Counted from the stretch's first letter, positions 37,143 to 47,230 are shown. The stretch: DNA of 64,000 nt from Plesiomonas shigelloides (GCF_900087055.1 NZ_LT575468.1:1798001-1862000); one strand, 5' to 3'. The notes: generated by a model not told the origin, from the sequence alone. Program-made: numbers and translations.

Positions 37143-38252
37143 TTAAGCGTAAAAGAATTTACGTAGCTGGATCCCCAATACACTGCCAAACAGAGCCACC
37201 AGCATCCAGATCCAACCATGTAGACTGCCCGATGCGGTACCATCAAAGAAGCCGCCTAGGTTACATGCCGCATACATGGCGCCAATCCCCATTAATAAGC
37301 CACCGAGCACAGATGCAATCATCACCTTCAACGTCATTTGATTATCGTTTGGCTTATTCAAGATAGACTTCGATAGCGCTGCGCCCAGCACACCCGCCCA
37401 GAACATGCCTACCATCGGGTTACTGAATAAAGGGATCGCAAGCTTAGGGTTATCACTAAAAAAGCCGAACCAAGAGGCAAATCTTAGCGACATATCATAA
37501 ATTGCACCGGTGATTGTCCATGCCGAACCATGTAAAGCCACAATGCTGGAGTTCAATAGCGCAATAATGATGCCACCGGTCAGTACGGTAAAACGGCCAT
37601 CACGCCAAAACAAATTCTCACCGCGTAATAGCGGCTTAACTTGACCTGAACGTTTAAACTCAATGCCCGTAAATACAAGGAATAACAGCAGCACTAAGCC
37701 AAGATTCAGTAATGCCCCACTCCATAAACTGCCTGTAAAGTCTTTCATCAAGATCACTTGGCTATGAAACATCCCATTGACAGTGTGTTGATATGACTTA
37801 CCTATTAATGTTCCGATACCATAAAATACTAACACCAGCCAAAAGCGCGGTCGCGCCTCACCACAGCAATACAGGGTTCCCGACGCACATACGCCAGCCA
37901 GCTGCATACCACAGCCAAACAGGAATGCTCCCACAATAAACGGGATCCCGACCGGCATAATATTACCGGTCATCTTGCCACCAAACAGTGCATGGCTAAA
38001 AGATAGACACAATGTAAAAAGGACTATCTCAATAAAGATGGTGATCAGGTGAGTTCTAACATAATAGCTGTTGCTTTTGCTGATCATCTCTCGCCAACCA
38101 AAGACAATCCCAAAGCCACTGAATGACAGAGTAAAACCGAGCAAAAGACCAATCAGCGCCATCAGTGACCATTTCAGACCAAACGCTTGTTCCAACCAAA
38201 CAAGCAAGCCTGCGGCTAAGCAAGCAATAAGAGTTACGTATTTTTTATTCAC
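37143..38252 (-). CDS. YeeE/YedE family (TsuA-like) transporter
   Basis: 369 residues with about nine membrane segments. The family is recognised by FGCGMQLAGVCASGTLYCCG, which holds the pore-lining cysteines, and MYAACNLGGFFDGTASGSLH with another conserved Cys. YeeE of E. coli moves thiosulfate, so a sulfur-compound importer is likely. The start is GTG at 38252 without a clear ribosome site; the first ATG is far inside. No TusA-like partner gene is adjacent. Confidence 0.88.
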   Translation of the reverse strand: MNKKYVTLIACLAAGLLVWLEQAFGLKWSLMALIGLLLGFTLSFSGFGIVFGWREMISKSNSYYVRTHLITIFIEIVLFTLCLSFSHALFGGKMTGNIMPVGIPFIVGAFLFGCGMQLAGVCASGTLYCCGEARPRFWLVLVFYGIGTLIGKSYQHTVNGMFHSQVILMKDFTGSLWSGALLNLGLVLLLFLVFTGIEFKRSGQVKPLLRGENLFWRDGRFTVLTGGIIIALLNSSIVALHGSAWTITGAIYDMSLRFASWFGFFSDNPKLAIPLFSNPMVGMFWAGVLGAALSKSILNKPNDNQMTLKVMIASVLGGLLMGIGAMYAACNLGGFFDGTASGSLHGWIWMLVALFGSVLGIQLRKFFYA

Positions 38253-38513
38253 GACTGCATCAGAGGTAGAAAAACAGGCGATAGATAATACAAAAAAGCA
38301 GGCAACCCGCCAATCAGACTATTTATTACAGTGAAGATTATTATGACGTCAGTTATTGCAAGCTAAAAAACACATACATCCATCACTAGCCTATCAACAC
38401 GAAACAAACATTTCAGTAGCATTATGCATCACAATCAAAGCAATAAATTTACATTGCCAATGTACTCAATGCCGAAAATAGTATGCAATTAAAAGTGCTA
38501 CCAGCACGCCATC

Positions 38514-39422
38514 TCACAGCCATTTTTCATTGCGATAAAACGAAATACTCATCCATAAATCCAAACCAGGTTCATTAATTTCTTTCGCAATATTATCGCG
38601 AATATTATCTAATTCACTGATCCCTACATACTCCATACTTTCTGGTAGCACTATGTAGATCTCGACAAATAACCCCCGCCCAATACGGGTTTCATAATGC
38701 GAATATTTAACAAAGCCATAGCGTAGTAACGCTTTTTGCATAATTTGATCGATTTTCTTTTCCAAGCTTTCGGAGGTAATCACCAGCACTTCTTTTATCG
38801 CATTAAACACAATTTTTGCCGGTACCGGTGTCACACAGAGTATCAACACAGCCAATATGCTGGAGTCTACATAAGGGACTAAAAATGCATATTGCGTTTC
38901 CTGTAAAAACCACGCCAGCACGAAGGCAAGAAATATCGCTGCACTAATGGCCGTTGAAATCATCCAACCACGCACATCAAGATCAATGATCGGTGACGCC
39001 ATCCCCTTATTGGCCTGCTTTTGTTTTATGGTGATAATCACACAGGCCACGGTCACCACAAAAGCATAAGCCATAGCCCAGCCCAACTCGAAGTGACTGC
39101 CACCATCCAATAAGTTTTGGACAGCATTAGCAAAGGCATATAAGCATAGAAGAAGCAGCATGCTGCCATTTAGCACCAACACCAAAGGCTCCACATGCCA
39201 AAACCCGTATTGGAAACGGCGACTACTGGGATTTTTCCCCACTAATCGCAACACGAATAGCGCTAAGCCCGACAAGAAGGCATCAAATACGGCGTACATT
39301 CCATCGAACAAAATAGACTGTGAACTGGTGATAAAACCAAAGGCGACACTAAGGCAAGCGATGCCTGTAGCCCCATAGATGGAGCGCTGCAATAGCGCCT
39401 GCTCACGTTGAGTATCTGGCAC
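38514..39422 (-). CDS. Cation diffusion facilitator family transporter
   Basis: From the GTG at 39422 the protein is 302 residues, the usual CDF length. GGAGG eight bases before it supports this start over a longer frame beginning with TTG at 39575. Six membrane segments (about 18-200) include FDGMYAVFDAFLSGLAL in helix 2, with the metal-site Asp residues and spacing DxxxxxxD, and SPIIDLDVRGW. A cytoplasmic C-terminal domain (about 215-302) follows. It probably exports Zn2+, Fe2+ or Cd2+ against H+. Specificity cannot be read from the sequence. Confidence 0.87.
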   Translation of the reverse strand: MPDTQREQALLQRSIYGATGIACLSVAFGFITSSQSILFDGMYAVFDAFLSGLALFVLRLVGKNPSSRRFQYGFWHVEPLVLVLNGSMLLLLCLYAFANAVQNLLDGGSHFELGWAMAYAFVVTVACVIITIKQKQANKGMASPIIDLDVRGWMISTAISAAIFLAFVLAWFLQETQYAFLVPYVDSSILAVLILCVTPVPAKIVFNAIKEVLVITSESLEKKIDQIMQKALLRYGFVKYSHYETRIGRGLFVEIYIVLPESMEYVGISELDNIRDNIAKEINEPGLDLWMSISFYRNEKWL

Positions 39423-39617
39423 GAGCAATACCTCCGGAAAACAGCGTTCAATGCATATAGCGTGGCCTATACGTGTGTTGCCTATGAGTATAGTTGAGGC
39501 ATATTGATTTACTCGCCAAGTGAGAGCCAAAGAATAGAACAGAAATCCAGCCAGAAATGCACTATGCTTAGACAAGCTTAAACAAGCGTAATCACACGTT
39601 ATTTCAAGGAATTAAGC

Positions 39618-40046
39618 ATGATCGACCATACAGGGATTCAGGTGTCTAATATTGCGCTGAGCAAGGTTTTTTACGAAGCGGTTTTACATTGCTTAGGTTA
39701 TAAAATCTGTCTGGACTTTGGACATGCGGTTGGCTTCGGTACGCCGATCAGTTGTGATACCGAAAACGCTGATGGCCGTGATCCGGGCGGTGATTTTTGG
39801 ATTTCTGTAGGCACGCTCCATACTCCGCGTACACACATTGCGTTCCGAGCAGCAACACATGATGAAGTAAATGCTTTTTATCAAGCAGCGCTTCAGCATG
39901 GCGCTACGTGCAATGGCTCCCCAGGTTACCGAGCACAGTACCACCCCAATTATTACGCAGCTTTTGTGCTTGATCCCGATGGATACAATATCGAAGCGGT
40001 ATGCCACAAAGCGCCAGAACTTACCGAGAAGAAGAAAGTGCCGTAA
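39618..40046 (+). CDS. VOC-family (glyoxalase/dioxygenase fold) protein
   Basis: 142 residues made of two beta-alpha-beta-beta-beta units. The start MIDHTGIQVSNIALSKVFYE gives the first metal His, and FVLDPDGYNIEAVCH contains the C-terminal Glu ligand. The middle segment HIAFRAATHDEVNAFYQAAL is typical. Members include lyases, isomerases and resistance proteins, so no reaction is assigned. A ribosome site AAGGA is present; the gene is single. Confidence 0.88.
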   Translation: MIDHTGIQVSNIALSKVFYEAVLHCLGYKICLDFGHAVGFGTPISCDTENADGRDPGGDFWISVGTLHTPRTHIAFRAATHDEVNAFYQAALQHGATCNGSPGYRAQYHPNYYAAFVLDPDGYNIEAVCHKAPELTEKKKVP

Positions 40047-40361
40047 AATTAGAAAATATCACCGCCAAGATAATCATTCTAAATAATAATAACGGGTCTA
40101 TGACTGGATCTAGTAAAGCACTCGAATCCAGCGTCGATTTCCTAAAGTGACGATTTATTGCCGATATTACGCAATAACAATAATCCAACATATTATAAAA
40201 ATAAATTAAAAACAATAAAACCAACATTTAATGCATGACTATTTACACACCAACCACCCTCCTCAACAAACATCTATATTGATATAGCTCAATGAACTGG
40301 CTTTATTTTAGCGTTATCAAATGCCCACTATCTCATTGAACCAATGTGAACGGAGGAGACG
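40047..40361. other. Intergenic region, AT-rich
   Basis: 315 bases, very AT-rich with several A/T runs and no gene. It contains the ribosome site GGAGGAG of the next gene and presumably its promoter. Confidence 0.4.
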
Positions 40362-40565
40362 ATGAAAACTTATGATCGAAACCGTAACGCCATCACGATT
40401 GGCAGTTATGTTATGGTGGCTGAAAGTGGCGCTACAGGCGTGATAAAAAATATAGATGACCAAGGAAAATCAGAAGAACAGGTCAGACGCGCTAACTGCG
40501 TATCTATAGATGGCATTGATGGTGTGTTTTGCCCACTCGAACTTATTAGACTTAAGTTTAACTAA
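40362..40565 (+). CDS. Small cytoplasmic protein of unknown function
   Basis: 67 residues. The pattern ITIGSYVMVAESGATGVIKN with SIDGIDGVFCPLELIRLKF looks like a small SH3-like beta barrel (a turn-rich beta protein with KOW-type glycine). This is by eye only. An excellent ribosome site (CGGAGGAG) seven bases before the ATG supports the gene; a hairpin follows at 40659. Confidence 0.7.
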   Translation: MKTYDRNRNAITIGSYVMVAESGATGVIKNIDDQGKSEEQVRRANCVSIDGIDGVFCPLELIRLKFN

Positions 40566-40896
40566 TTATCGCGATTGGCATAATCCGATTCCACTGCCAC
40601 TCACGTAATACACGAACATAACACAAGACGATAGAAATTCATCTGTACCTTATTAATCATGAAGCGCTCTATAGATGAGCGCTTCATCCATGCCCATACT
40701 AGCCCCCTTCCCACGTCAAATGCCCTATTGTGTAGTAATCGTCATTTTCGATTTTTTGTCATGCAAAACCTACAGTTACAGCAATCATGATCTATCTTTA
40801 ACACTAATGCGGGATGAGGATGCGTAGTAGTACTGCTTAGCTCTGGCTCTACCTCGCAGATTAATACTCAGCTAATACTCAACCAGGGAATAATAT
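40566..40896. other. Intergenic region with terminator-like hairpin
   Basis: 331 bases with one strong hairpin at 40659-40687 and an AT-rich leader for the next gene. No additional gene seen. Confidence 0.45.
40659..40687. terminator. Hairpin downstream of the 40362 gene
   Basis: ATGAAGCGCTC (40659-40669) and GAGCGCTTCAT (40677-40687), an 11-bp perfect stem with a 7-base loop. No T run, so it could act as a transcript end or stabilising structure. Confidence 0.55.
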
Positions 40897-41223
40897 ATGA
40901 TCCTATTTTTCTTGGTTTTTATTATCATCATGACAGCCAGTACATGGTGCATTTTTGTCAAAGCAGGCTACCCCGGTTGGGCGGCTATCATCCCCTTTTA
41001 TAGCACCATCATAATATTAAAAATTACTCACCGACCACTTTGGTGGATTTTCTTGCTAATCATGCCAATAATAGGATTTATTATCTCATTCATTGTTTTT
41101 ATTGATCTAGCTAAAGCTTTTGGTAAAAGCGTTTACTTCGGTATCGGTTTAGCCCTATTTGGCTATATCTTTTTCCCGACATTAGGCTTTGGCAAGGCAA
41201 AATATACAGGAAAAAATATTTAA
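40897..41223 (+). CDS. DUF5684-like small membrane protein
   Basis: 108 residues with three membrane helices. FVKAGYPGWAAIIPFYSTII, then RPLWWIFLLIMPIIGFIISF and FIDLAKAFGKSVYFGIGLAL fit the DUF5684 pattern (a helix pair with GxPGWxxxIPxYN-like box and DLAKAFGK). Function unknown. ACCAGGGA upstream is an acceptable ribosome site. Confidence 0.8.
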   Translation: MILFFLVFIIIMTASTWCIFVKAGYPGWAAIIPFYSTIIILKITHRPLWWIFLLIMPIIGFIISFIVFIDLAKAFGKSVYFGIGLALFGYIFFPTLGFGKAKYTGKNI

Positions 41224-41693
41224 CCATGTTACATTCAACATTTAAAACACAAACGAATTGGAGATAGTCAAGCCATTATCCGCTTGAATAGCTATCCTTT
41301 CGTCATCATAGGGAAGTATAATCATCTCCGCGGCACTTAAACTCAAAACGCTCTTATAGTTACAAACTATCACGCTTAACTTAAGTCAATAAAACATGCT
41401 CCGTTCATACACCAAACCTGATTAAATTTCGCGTGACAATGTCAACGCGCTAACCTATTCTAAAATGATTATTAGAACCCTAGATTAGATCACACAAATA
41501 TAGCAAGCACCTTACAGACATATGCGCATTGATTCTGTAATATATCGTTTAACACTACTAACCAAGACATGACTAGCCAATTATTATACTTCCACAATCT
41601 GGATATTAGTGGATTATAGATAATCACTCTTAAAACTGGCAATGCGCTAATCACGCACAAAGGTCATAACTAACCATATATGGAATTATTGCT
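41224..41693. other. Intergenic region, AT-rich, nothing recognised
   Basis: 470 bases at low GC. No frame with a start, ribosome site and protein-like composition, and no repeat or RNA structure stands out. Confidence 0.4.
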
Positions 41694-42335
41694 GTGCAGT
41701 TAACATCGAGATGGACTATTTATACAATAATTACACTAAGCGCCTTACTCATTACCGTTATAGCTTATGCAAATTTTAAAGTGATGCGTTTTGAGTCACT
41801 GACAACTAACAACACCAATGAGCTAAAAAATGGCAATGTCTGTCTAGTTCTAGGCACAGCAAAACTCCTTCGCAGTGGAAATGAAAATCAATTTTATAGC
41901 AATCGAATGCGCGCTGCATACTTGGCCTACGCCTCAGAGAAATGCGCTAAATTCATTGTGTCGGGCGACAATAGACACCATGACTATAACGAACCCGACA
42001 TGATGAAAGACAGCCTATCAAAACTGGGCATTTCCACGGAGAATATTTACTGTGATTATGCCGGAGGAAGAACATTAGATTCGGTTATTCGATTTAAGAT
42101 GGTTTTCGGCCAATCATCAGGCATTGTCATCTCGCAGCAATTTCATAACGCGAGAGCCATCTACATTGGGAAAAGTCACAATATTAATTTAATCGGATTG
42201 AATGCAGAAGACCCAACAGCTTTCAGTAGTTTTAAGACTAAATTTCGCGAGATATTTTCTAGGACCAGAGCATTTTTTGATGTTGAAGTCTTCAATTCCG
42301 AGCCTAGGCATTATGGTGATAAAGTGAACATTTAG
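41694..42335 (+). CDS. SanA/YdcF-like (DUF218) membrane protein
   Basis: 213 residues. One N-terminal membrane helix (IYTIITLSALLITVIAYAN) and a DUF218 domain: VCLVLGTAKLLRSGNENQFY, RMRAAYLAYASEKCAKFIVS, DYNEPDMMKDSLSKLGIS, YAGGRTLDSVIRFKMVF and ISQQFHNARAIYI. SanA-type proteins affect envelope permeability to vancomycin in enterics; the exact activity is unknown. The start is GTG with GGAA upstream. AT-rich codon use compared with core genes. Confidence 0.87.
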   Translation: MQLTSRWTIYTIITLSALLITVIAYANFKVMRFESLTTNNTNELKNGNVCLVLGTAKLLRSGNENQFYSNRMRAAYLAYASEKCAKFIVSGDNRHHDYNEPDMMKDSLSKLGISTENIYCDYAGGRTLDSVIRFKMVFGQSSGIVISQQFHNARAIYIGKSHNINLIGLNAEDPTAFSSFKTKFREIFSRTRAFFDVEVFNSEPRHYGDKVNI

Positions 42336-42429
42336 AGTCTTTAACTCAGTGAGATATAAAATACCAGTAAAATTTTAATTCCAAAAAACACGAAAATAAA
42401 AATATAGACATAACCAAAGAGATATCAAA

Positions 42430-43140
42430 GTGAACTACTCAAATAAATTAATTGTCATGCTATTACTTACTCTATCACCATCAATAGCCAGCGCAACAGA
42501 TACATTTAACAATTGGGTACCTAACGGATGGCGGATGTTTTCACAGGCAACCGGCGATCTGAATAACGATGGCAAAGATGACGCCGTACTGATCATTGAA
42601 GAGAATAATCCGGATAAGATAATTAAAGTTCCCAAAGAGAAAGATAAAACGTACAACACTAATCCAAGAACATTAATAGTCTTATTTAGTCGTAATGAGC
42701 GATATGAAAAAGTCATTTCCCGTAGTGACCTACTACCTACGGAAGGAAATATTAACTATCCATGTCAAAAAGATCTTCTAGCTGGAGGTGGTATTTCAAT
42801 TAATAAAGGCAAGATCTTATTCACCCTGGCTAACGTATCAAATTGCGGGACAGGCCTAACCTCAACGGATACATTTACATTCCGGCATGACCACAAGGAT
42901 GACTTTGAGCTGATTGGTCGTGATAGTTTGTCACTTTCAAAAAAGACAGGAGCTGAGTTGAAAGTTAGCATAAATTATCTTACCCAAAAGGTAAAAGTAA
43001 CCGCAGGCGGAAATATTTATACGCACAAACAAGGTAACGATAAATGGAGTAAGATAAGCCCTGCCGGCTTAAGTAAAATTTCAACATTCAAAATTCAATG
43101 TTTTGGCTCATCAACATTAGGTTGCGAATGGTCTATATGA
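42430..43140 (+). CDS. Secreted protein with FG-GAP/EF-type calcium repeat
   Basis: 236 residues from a GTG start. A signal peptide (MNYSNKLIVMLLLTLSPSIASA) precedes a single FG-GAP-like unit, FSQATGDLNNDGKDDAVLII, whose D.N.D.K.D ladder could bind calcium. Two more cysteines pairs occur in NYPCQKD, NCGTGL, IQCFGSSTLGC. No enzyme family recognised; periplasmic or surface location inferred. It follows the SanA-like gene by 94 bases and may share its transcript. Confidence 0.75.
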   Translation: MNYSNKLIVMLLLTLSPSIASATDTFNNWVPNGWRMFSQATGDLNNDGKDDAVLIIEENNPDKIIKVPKEKDKTYNTNPRTLIVLFSRNERYEKVISRSDLLPTEGNINYPCQKDLLAGGGISINKGKILFTLANVSNCGTGLTSTDTFTFRHDHKDDFELIGRDSLSLSKKTGAELKVSINYLTQKVKVTAGGNIYTHKQGNDKWSKISPAGLSKISTFKIQCFGSSTLGCEWSI

Positions 43141-43284
43141 GTCTTTCCTCATGAAAAAATGTAATCACCAACAATTGTATTGTTAACACGTACAGGCACC
43201 TAAATAAAGTATCTTCAGCTTCGAGTTGTTTTTTATTTAGGTAGCTTTGTGTGACATAACATCTATATAACGATAAGGGTTTTA

Positions 43285-43914
43285 ATGATGGATTTTACTG
43301 TCGGAAAATGGATTTATAAGCCAAAAACCAGCGAAGTTACATCTGAGTTCGTATCGATAACTACGGAGCCAAAAACAGATTTTTGGCAACGCTCATACTA
43401 TGGTTTTCGTAATGATAATGCCCCTGCATTATTAATTGAAGTTGAGCAAAATTTCACATTTACCGTGAAGGTAAGCTTTGATTACCAAGCACTGTTCGAT
43501 CAATGTGGCATCATCATATACCTCGATAATGAAAATTGGTTTAAAGCCTCTATAGAGTATGAAAACCCAACATTTTCTAGACTCGGAAGCGTGGTGACCA
43601 ACTTAGGTTATTCAGACTGGGCAACATCGGATATCCCTCTTCCCAAAGAAATTTGGTATCGCTTAAACCGTCGAGGGCCTGATTTTCTCATCGAATCATC
43701 GTTTGATGGCCAAACGTTCAAGCAAATGCGGATATTTCACTTGCATAAGTTGGGAGAGACTACGCCAGAAATGGGCAAATATAATCCGCCGCTAGCAGCG
43801 CAAAATTCGGTGCAATTTGGCGTTTATGCATGCAGCCCTTCAGAGTCATCGTTTATTGCCAAGTTTACCGAGATGAATCTAGAGCCTTGTAAGTGGTTAG
43901 CTCACGTGGCTTAA
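43285..43914 (+). CDS. DUF1349 concanavalin-like protein
   Basis: 209 residues without a signal peptide. The pattern DFWQRSYYGFRNDNAPALLI, FTFTVKVSFDYQALFDQCGI, YLDNENWFKASIEYENPTF, RLGSVVTNLGYSDWATSD and WYRLNRRGPDFLIESSFDG is that of the DUF1349 family, a jelly-roll fold seen in many bacteria with unknown function. GGGTTTTA upstream is a poor ribosome site; AAGG occurs eleven bases before the ATG. Single gene. Confidence 0.85.
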   Translation: MMDFTVGKWIYKPKTSEVTSEFVSITTEPKTDFWQRSYYGFRNDNAPALLIEVEQNFTFTVKVSFDYQALFDQCGIIIYLDNENWFKASIEYENPTFSRLGSVVTNLGYSDWATSDIPLPKEIWYRLNRRGPDFLIESSFDGQTFKQMRIFHLHKLGETTPEMGKYNPPLAAQNSVQFGVYACSPSESSFIAKFTEMNLEPCKWLAHVA

Positions 43915-44077
43915 AGACTCGCCGATTGCGCATAATTCGGCGGATTAAAAGCATACAAGCCTGAGTTGCGCGTGTAGGCGCAACTCGGCATGATGGGCAT
44001 AAATGAGCCGATAATTGTTGCCCTCACCAGTCATTCAATGCTAAGACGCCGACCATGACATGAGGTTGCCGAAGTAC

Positions 44078-44491
44078 TCAATAGATCCGAACTTTCAAAA
44101 CAAATGGTGTGGTTTTATTGTCATCTTTTACCCCACCCATCTGGTAGACCCGAATAGTATACTTACCAGACTCGGGCAGAATACTGTCGTAGTTACCCTC
44201 TGACATAGAGCCATTAAATAACGCCTCCCCACTGCTATTTGGCCCCATGACGTTATAGTAAGTCGTCAACCGCTTACTCTTTAGATACACCTGCATGCGC
44301 TGGCCTTTCTTTGCCACTAACGTGAAATCACTGACATCGCCGCCGGTAATTTTCCCTTTAATCTCCGCACCAGATGTACCTTTTTGAAACTGAACAGCTT
44401 GAGAGGTGTCAGCCGCCAACACGAATGGGCTCGCCATCAATAACATTGCACCTAAAAGGCCAGCACTCGCCGACCGCAAACAACGCTTCAT
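44078..44491 (-). CDS. PliG-like periplasmic inhibitor of g-type lysozyme
   Basis: 137-residue precursor. Signal peptide MKRCLRSASAGLLGAMLLMA through VLAA, then a beta-rich domain. It matches the E. coli PliG/YcgK pattern in FQKGTSGAEIKGKITGGDVS, FTLVAKKGQRMQVYL, GPNSSGEALFNGS and the closing SGKYTIRVYQMGG, which includes the SG.Y..RV.Q signature thought to enter the lysozyme cleft. It would protect peptidoglycan from goose-type lysozyme, found in animal hosts such as fish and birds. Assigned by motif; weaker elsewhere. Confidence 0.8.
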   Translation of the reverse strand: MKRCLRSASAGLLGAMLLMASPFVLAADTSQAVQFQKGTSGAEIKGKITGGDVSDFTLVAKKGQRMQVYLKSKRLTTYYNVMGPNSSGEALFNGSMSEGNYDSILPESGKYTIRVYQMGGVKDDNKTTPFVLKVRIY

Positions 44492-44774
44492 CAGTTACTC
44501 CATTCAAAATGATTTTAAGAGCCATTATGCAATTTATCACTCACTCCGACCGTCGGTAAAACGCAGCATTGTGTGAATCCATTTCAGCCAGTGCTGTTTT
44601 CTCATTAGTACCGCACATGCTCTTGATGTTTCCAGATTGGAAAGTTTCGATGGCCAGATGTTCACTAGGTATAACCATAGCATCATCATATAGTTACCAC
44701 CAAAATGGGTTCGACTAAAAACGCTAATGCCGCCTCTTCTAAGAGGTAGCAAGGCCTGTCTGTGTGGGGATCTG

Positions 44775-45953
44775 ATGCGAATTTTTTTATTATGTTGTTT
44801 CTGGATGATTATCCTTTACCCGGTAGGCATAGATCTCTACCTCGTAGCCGTACCGCATATTGCAGATAGCTTGCATGCCGATGATGCACAGATCCATACC
44901 GCCTTCTCAATCTATCTGTTTGGTATGGCCGCTACAGTGTTAATCGGAGGCGTGATTGCTGACCGTTATGGTCGGCGAAGAGTGGTTCTTGCCGGTGCAT
45001 TACTCTTCGTTATCGCTTCGTTGGTGGCTGCAACTGCCACTCACATCTACGGTTTCTATTTCGGCCGTTTCTGGCAAGGCGCAGGTGCTGGCACGCTCTA
45101 CATTATGTCATTCACGATTCTTCGTGATGTTTTAAGCCAAGAACGGCTTGCCTCCGCACTCGCCATGATCAATGGCGTTATTTGCGTAATACCGGTTTTA
45201 GCCCCTGTACTCGGCTACATTATTTTGTCTCATTCCAGCTGGCGTGGCATTTTCATCACGATGGCTAGCATTGCCATATGCTGTGGCCTCATCAATCTCG
45301 TCTTACTCAAAGAAACGCGACCAGTAACCCCACACCAGAGAGGTTTATCTACGTCATTTGCTGTATTACGTGCACCTCGCTTTATGTTGCTTTCGTTACT
45401 CACTAGCGCCAGCGTTACCAACATTTTGGTTTATGTCAGTGTCTCTCCGTTATTACTCATGAAGCAGCTGGGATTTACCGCCGAACAATACTCCATCGTA
45501 ATGATGGTAATGGCTGGCGTTAGCATGGCCACCTCATTTCTCACACCGTTACTATTACGCTGTTTTGGCAGTCATAACGTCTTGGCGTTCTCACATTTAG
45601 CCTACTTACTGGCGCTGTTGAGCCTCATCGGTAGCTGGCACCTAAATGGTAATATTGAGTTATTGCTCTTGGCTTTTTCTCTCATCTGTATTGGTTTTTC
45701 TTGTGGATTTGGTATCGCGATGGGAGATGCCTTGAATGAATGCCAACAAGACAATGTGGCTTTTGCCAGTGCCATTCTTTGCATCATGCAAATCAGTCTT
45801 TCAGGTTTGTACATCTGGCTAATGGGGTACCTCGAATTTACGCCATCTGAAATGCTGATGTATTCTCTACTGGTTAGTTTGCTCAGTTATCTCGCCGTTA
45901 AAGTACTGGTACCATGGTTTATGGTTAATCACCCAAATCAATTACGCGGGTAG
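44775..45953 (+). CDS. mdtL: MFS multidrug efflux protein MdtL
   Basis: 392 residues from the ATG at 44775 (GGGGATCTG upstream); E. coli MdtL is 391. Twelve membrane segments. Matching stretches include ILYPVGIDLYLVAVPHIADS, FSIYLFGMAATVLIGGVIAD, DRYGRRRVVLAGALLF (MFS motif A), RFWQGAGAGTLYIMSFTILR, and INGVICVIPVLAPVLGYII (the motif C antiporter signature). Proton-driven drug export, with chloramphenicol among the substrates of E. coli MdtL. The LysR gene yidZ follows by six bases, the same pairing as in E. coli. Confidence 0.92.
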   Translation: MRIFLLCCFWMIILYPVGIDLYLVAVPHIADSLHADDAQIHTAFSIYLFGMAATVLIGGVIADRYGRRRVVLAGALLFVIASLVAATATHIYGFYFGRFWQGAGAGTLYIMSFTILRDVLSQERLASALAMINGVICVIPVLAPVLGYIILSHSSWRGIFITMASIAICCGLINLVLLKETRPVTPHQRGLSTSFAVLRAPRFMLLSLLTSASVTNILVYVSVSPLLLMKQLGFTAEQYSIVMMVMAGVSMATSFLTPLLLRCFGSHNVLAFSHLAYLLALLSLIGSWHLNGNIELLLLAFSLICIGFSCGFGIAMGDALNECQQDNVAFASAILCIMQISLSGLYIWLMGYLEFTPSEMLMYSLLVSLLSYLAVKVLVPWFMVNHPNQLRG

Positions 45954-45959
45954 TAAGTT

Positions 45960-46928
45960 ATGAGAGGGAAAATGCGTTCTTTGAATGAGCTCGACTTGAA
46001 TCTGCTCGTTGTATTCAAGCATTTAATGCAAGAGCGCAGTGTTGCGGGCGCAGCACAAAAACTCTGTGTGACCTCCTCTGCGGTGAGTAAATCGCTCGCT
46101 AAACTTCGTGATTGGTTTGATGACCCGTTGTTCGTGAGGGTGCGGCAGCGCTTACAGCCAACAAACTTATCTCTGAGTTTGGAGCAAGAACTCAAGGTCT
46201 GGTTTCAGCTAACCGATAGCATTGCATCGCTCAACAGCGATGCAATTCCTGATGGGGCCAGTTTCAATCTAGTGATGGAGTCGCCCTTTTACATCAGTTT
46301 TTTAAATGATTTACCTATGACTATTTATGAGAAATACCCAAACTCGGTAGTCAAGGTTTTAGGATGGGATCACCAATCGCTCAATACCATTATCAGCGGT
46401 GAAGCAGATCTTGGCTTTTGCGCCCGAGAAACGTACGGACGCTCTCATGCCAAGCTCACTCGACTTCCTTATTACATCGATCACGAGATACTTTTTACTG
46501 ACCGCCCCGTGGTCTTTCTGCGCCAAGAACACCCTCTGTTAAAACAGGAGTGGTCACTCGAGAACTTCCTAGCATGCCCGCAAATCAGCATGATATGGGA
46601 AGCTAACGATACTTGGGCACTTGATAATGTGCTAAATGATGAAGGGCTAAAACGCCATGTTCCGATCATGGTTTCCAGCTTTGAACAAGCACTACATATT
46701 GCGTCTCAATCAAGTCATGAACTCATTGCTATCGCACCGTCATATTGCACCAGTTATGCCCAAAGGCATCATGGCAATCTGATCGCCAAGCCATTACCAC
46801 TTACCGAACCTCTGTACAAACAGCTAGATATTCATTTCATATTGCTGTGGCATAAACGACATAACCAAGATGCAAAAGTAATGTGGTTACGCAATGAAAT
46901 AAAAAGGCTCTATCGGCAAGATCCATAA
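45960..46928 (+). CDS. yidZ: LysR-family regulator YidZ
   Basis: 322 residues. The N-terminal winged helix (LDLNLLVVFKHLMQERSVAG with AVSKSLAKLRDWFDDPLFV) and the effector domain align with E. coli YidZ in QNSPF-type blocks, KVLGWDHQSLNTIISGEADL, WEANDTWALDNVLNDEG and LLWHKRHNQDAKVMWLRNEI. E. coli YidZ has been linked to nitric oxide resistance under anaerobiosis; effector unknown. The start at 45960 is used; the ATG at 45972 with AGGGA just before it is the alternative. Translation is probably coupled to mdtL. Confidence 0.92.
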   Translation: MRGKMRSLNELDLNLLVVFKHLMQERSVAGAAQKLCVTSSAVSKSLAKLRDWFDDPLFVRVRQRLQPTNLSLSLEQELKVWFQLTDSIASLNSDAIPDGASFNLVMESPFYISFLNDLPMTIYEKYPNSVVKVLGWDHQSLNTIISGEADLGFCARETYGRSHAKLTRLPYYIDHEILFTDRPVVFLRQEHPLLKQEWSLENFLACPQISMIWEANDTWALDNVLNDEGLKRHVPIMVSSFEQALHIASQSSHELIAIAPSYCTSYAQRHHGNLIAKPLPLTEPLYKQLDIHFILLWHKRHNQDAKVMWLRNEIKRLYRQDP

Positions 46929-47230
46929 TTTAACTATACGGGGCGTATATAATTTCATTTTTATTACCCCCCCTTTCCAGTAGTTATTCAAACAACGCAC
47001 TTTCAATACTTGCTTAGCGAGTTGCCGCCACCGAATATATTCTCTGTAATCGCGTTCATCTATAATCTGTCGCATAGAAATGTAATTTTGGCGACTAGAA
47101 GAAAACCAGATAAACACAGCTACCACATATACAACCTGAATAGATACCAATAAACTAGACAAACCTAACAGCAGCTCAGGTATACAGCAACTGCCAGATC
47201 ACAAATCAAACGGGCGACTTAAAATCCACA
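46929..47230. other. Spacer between yidZ and the chemoreceptor pseudogene, possible gene remnant
   Basis: 302 bases. A minus-strand frame (46887-47162, TTG start, hydrophobic N-terminus LLVSIQVVYVVAVFIWFSSS then charged ISMRQIIDERDYREYIRWRQ) looks protein-like, but it has no ATG and runs 42 bases into yidZ. It may be the relic of a small membrane protein gene. Confidence 0.3.

Noticed and set aside
46887-47162. 91-codon minus-strand frame after yidZ
   Set aside because: Only a TTG start and it overlaps yidZ; protein-like in part, so recorded as a possible remnant, not a gene.
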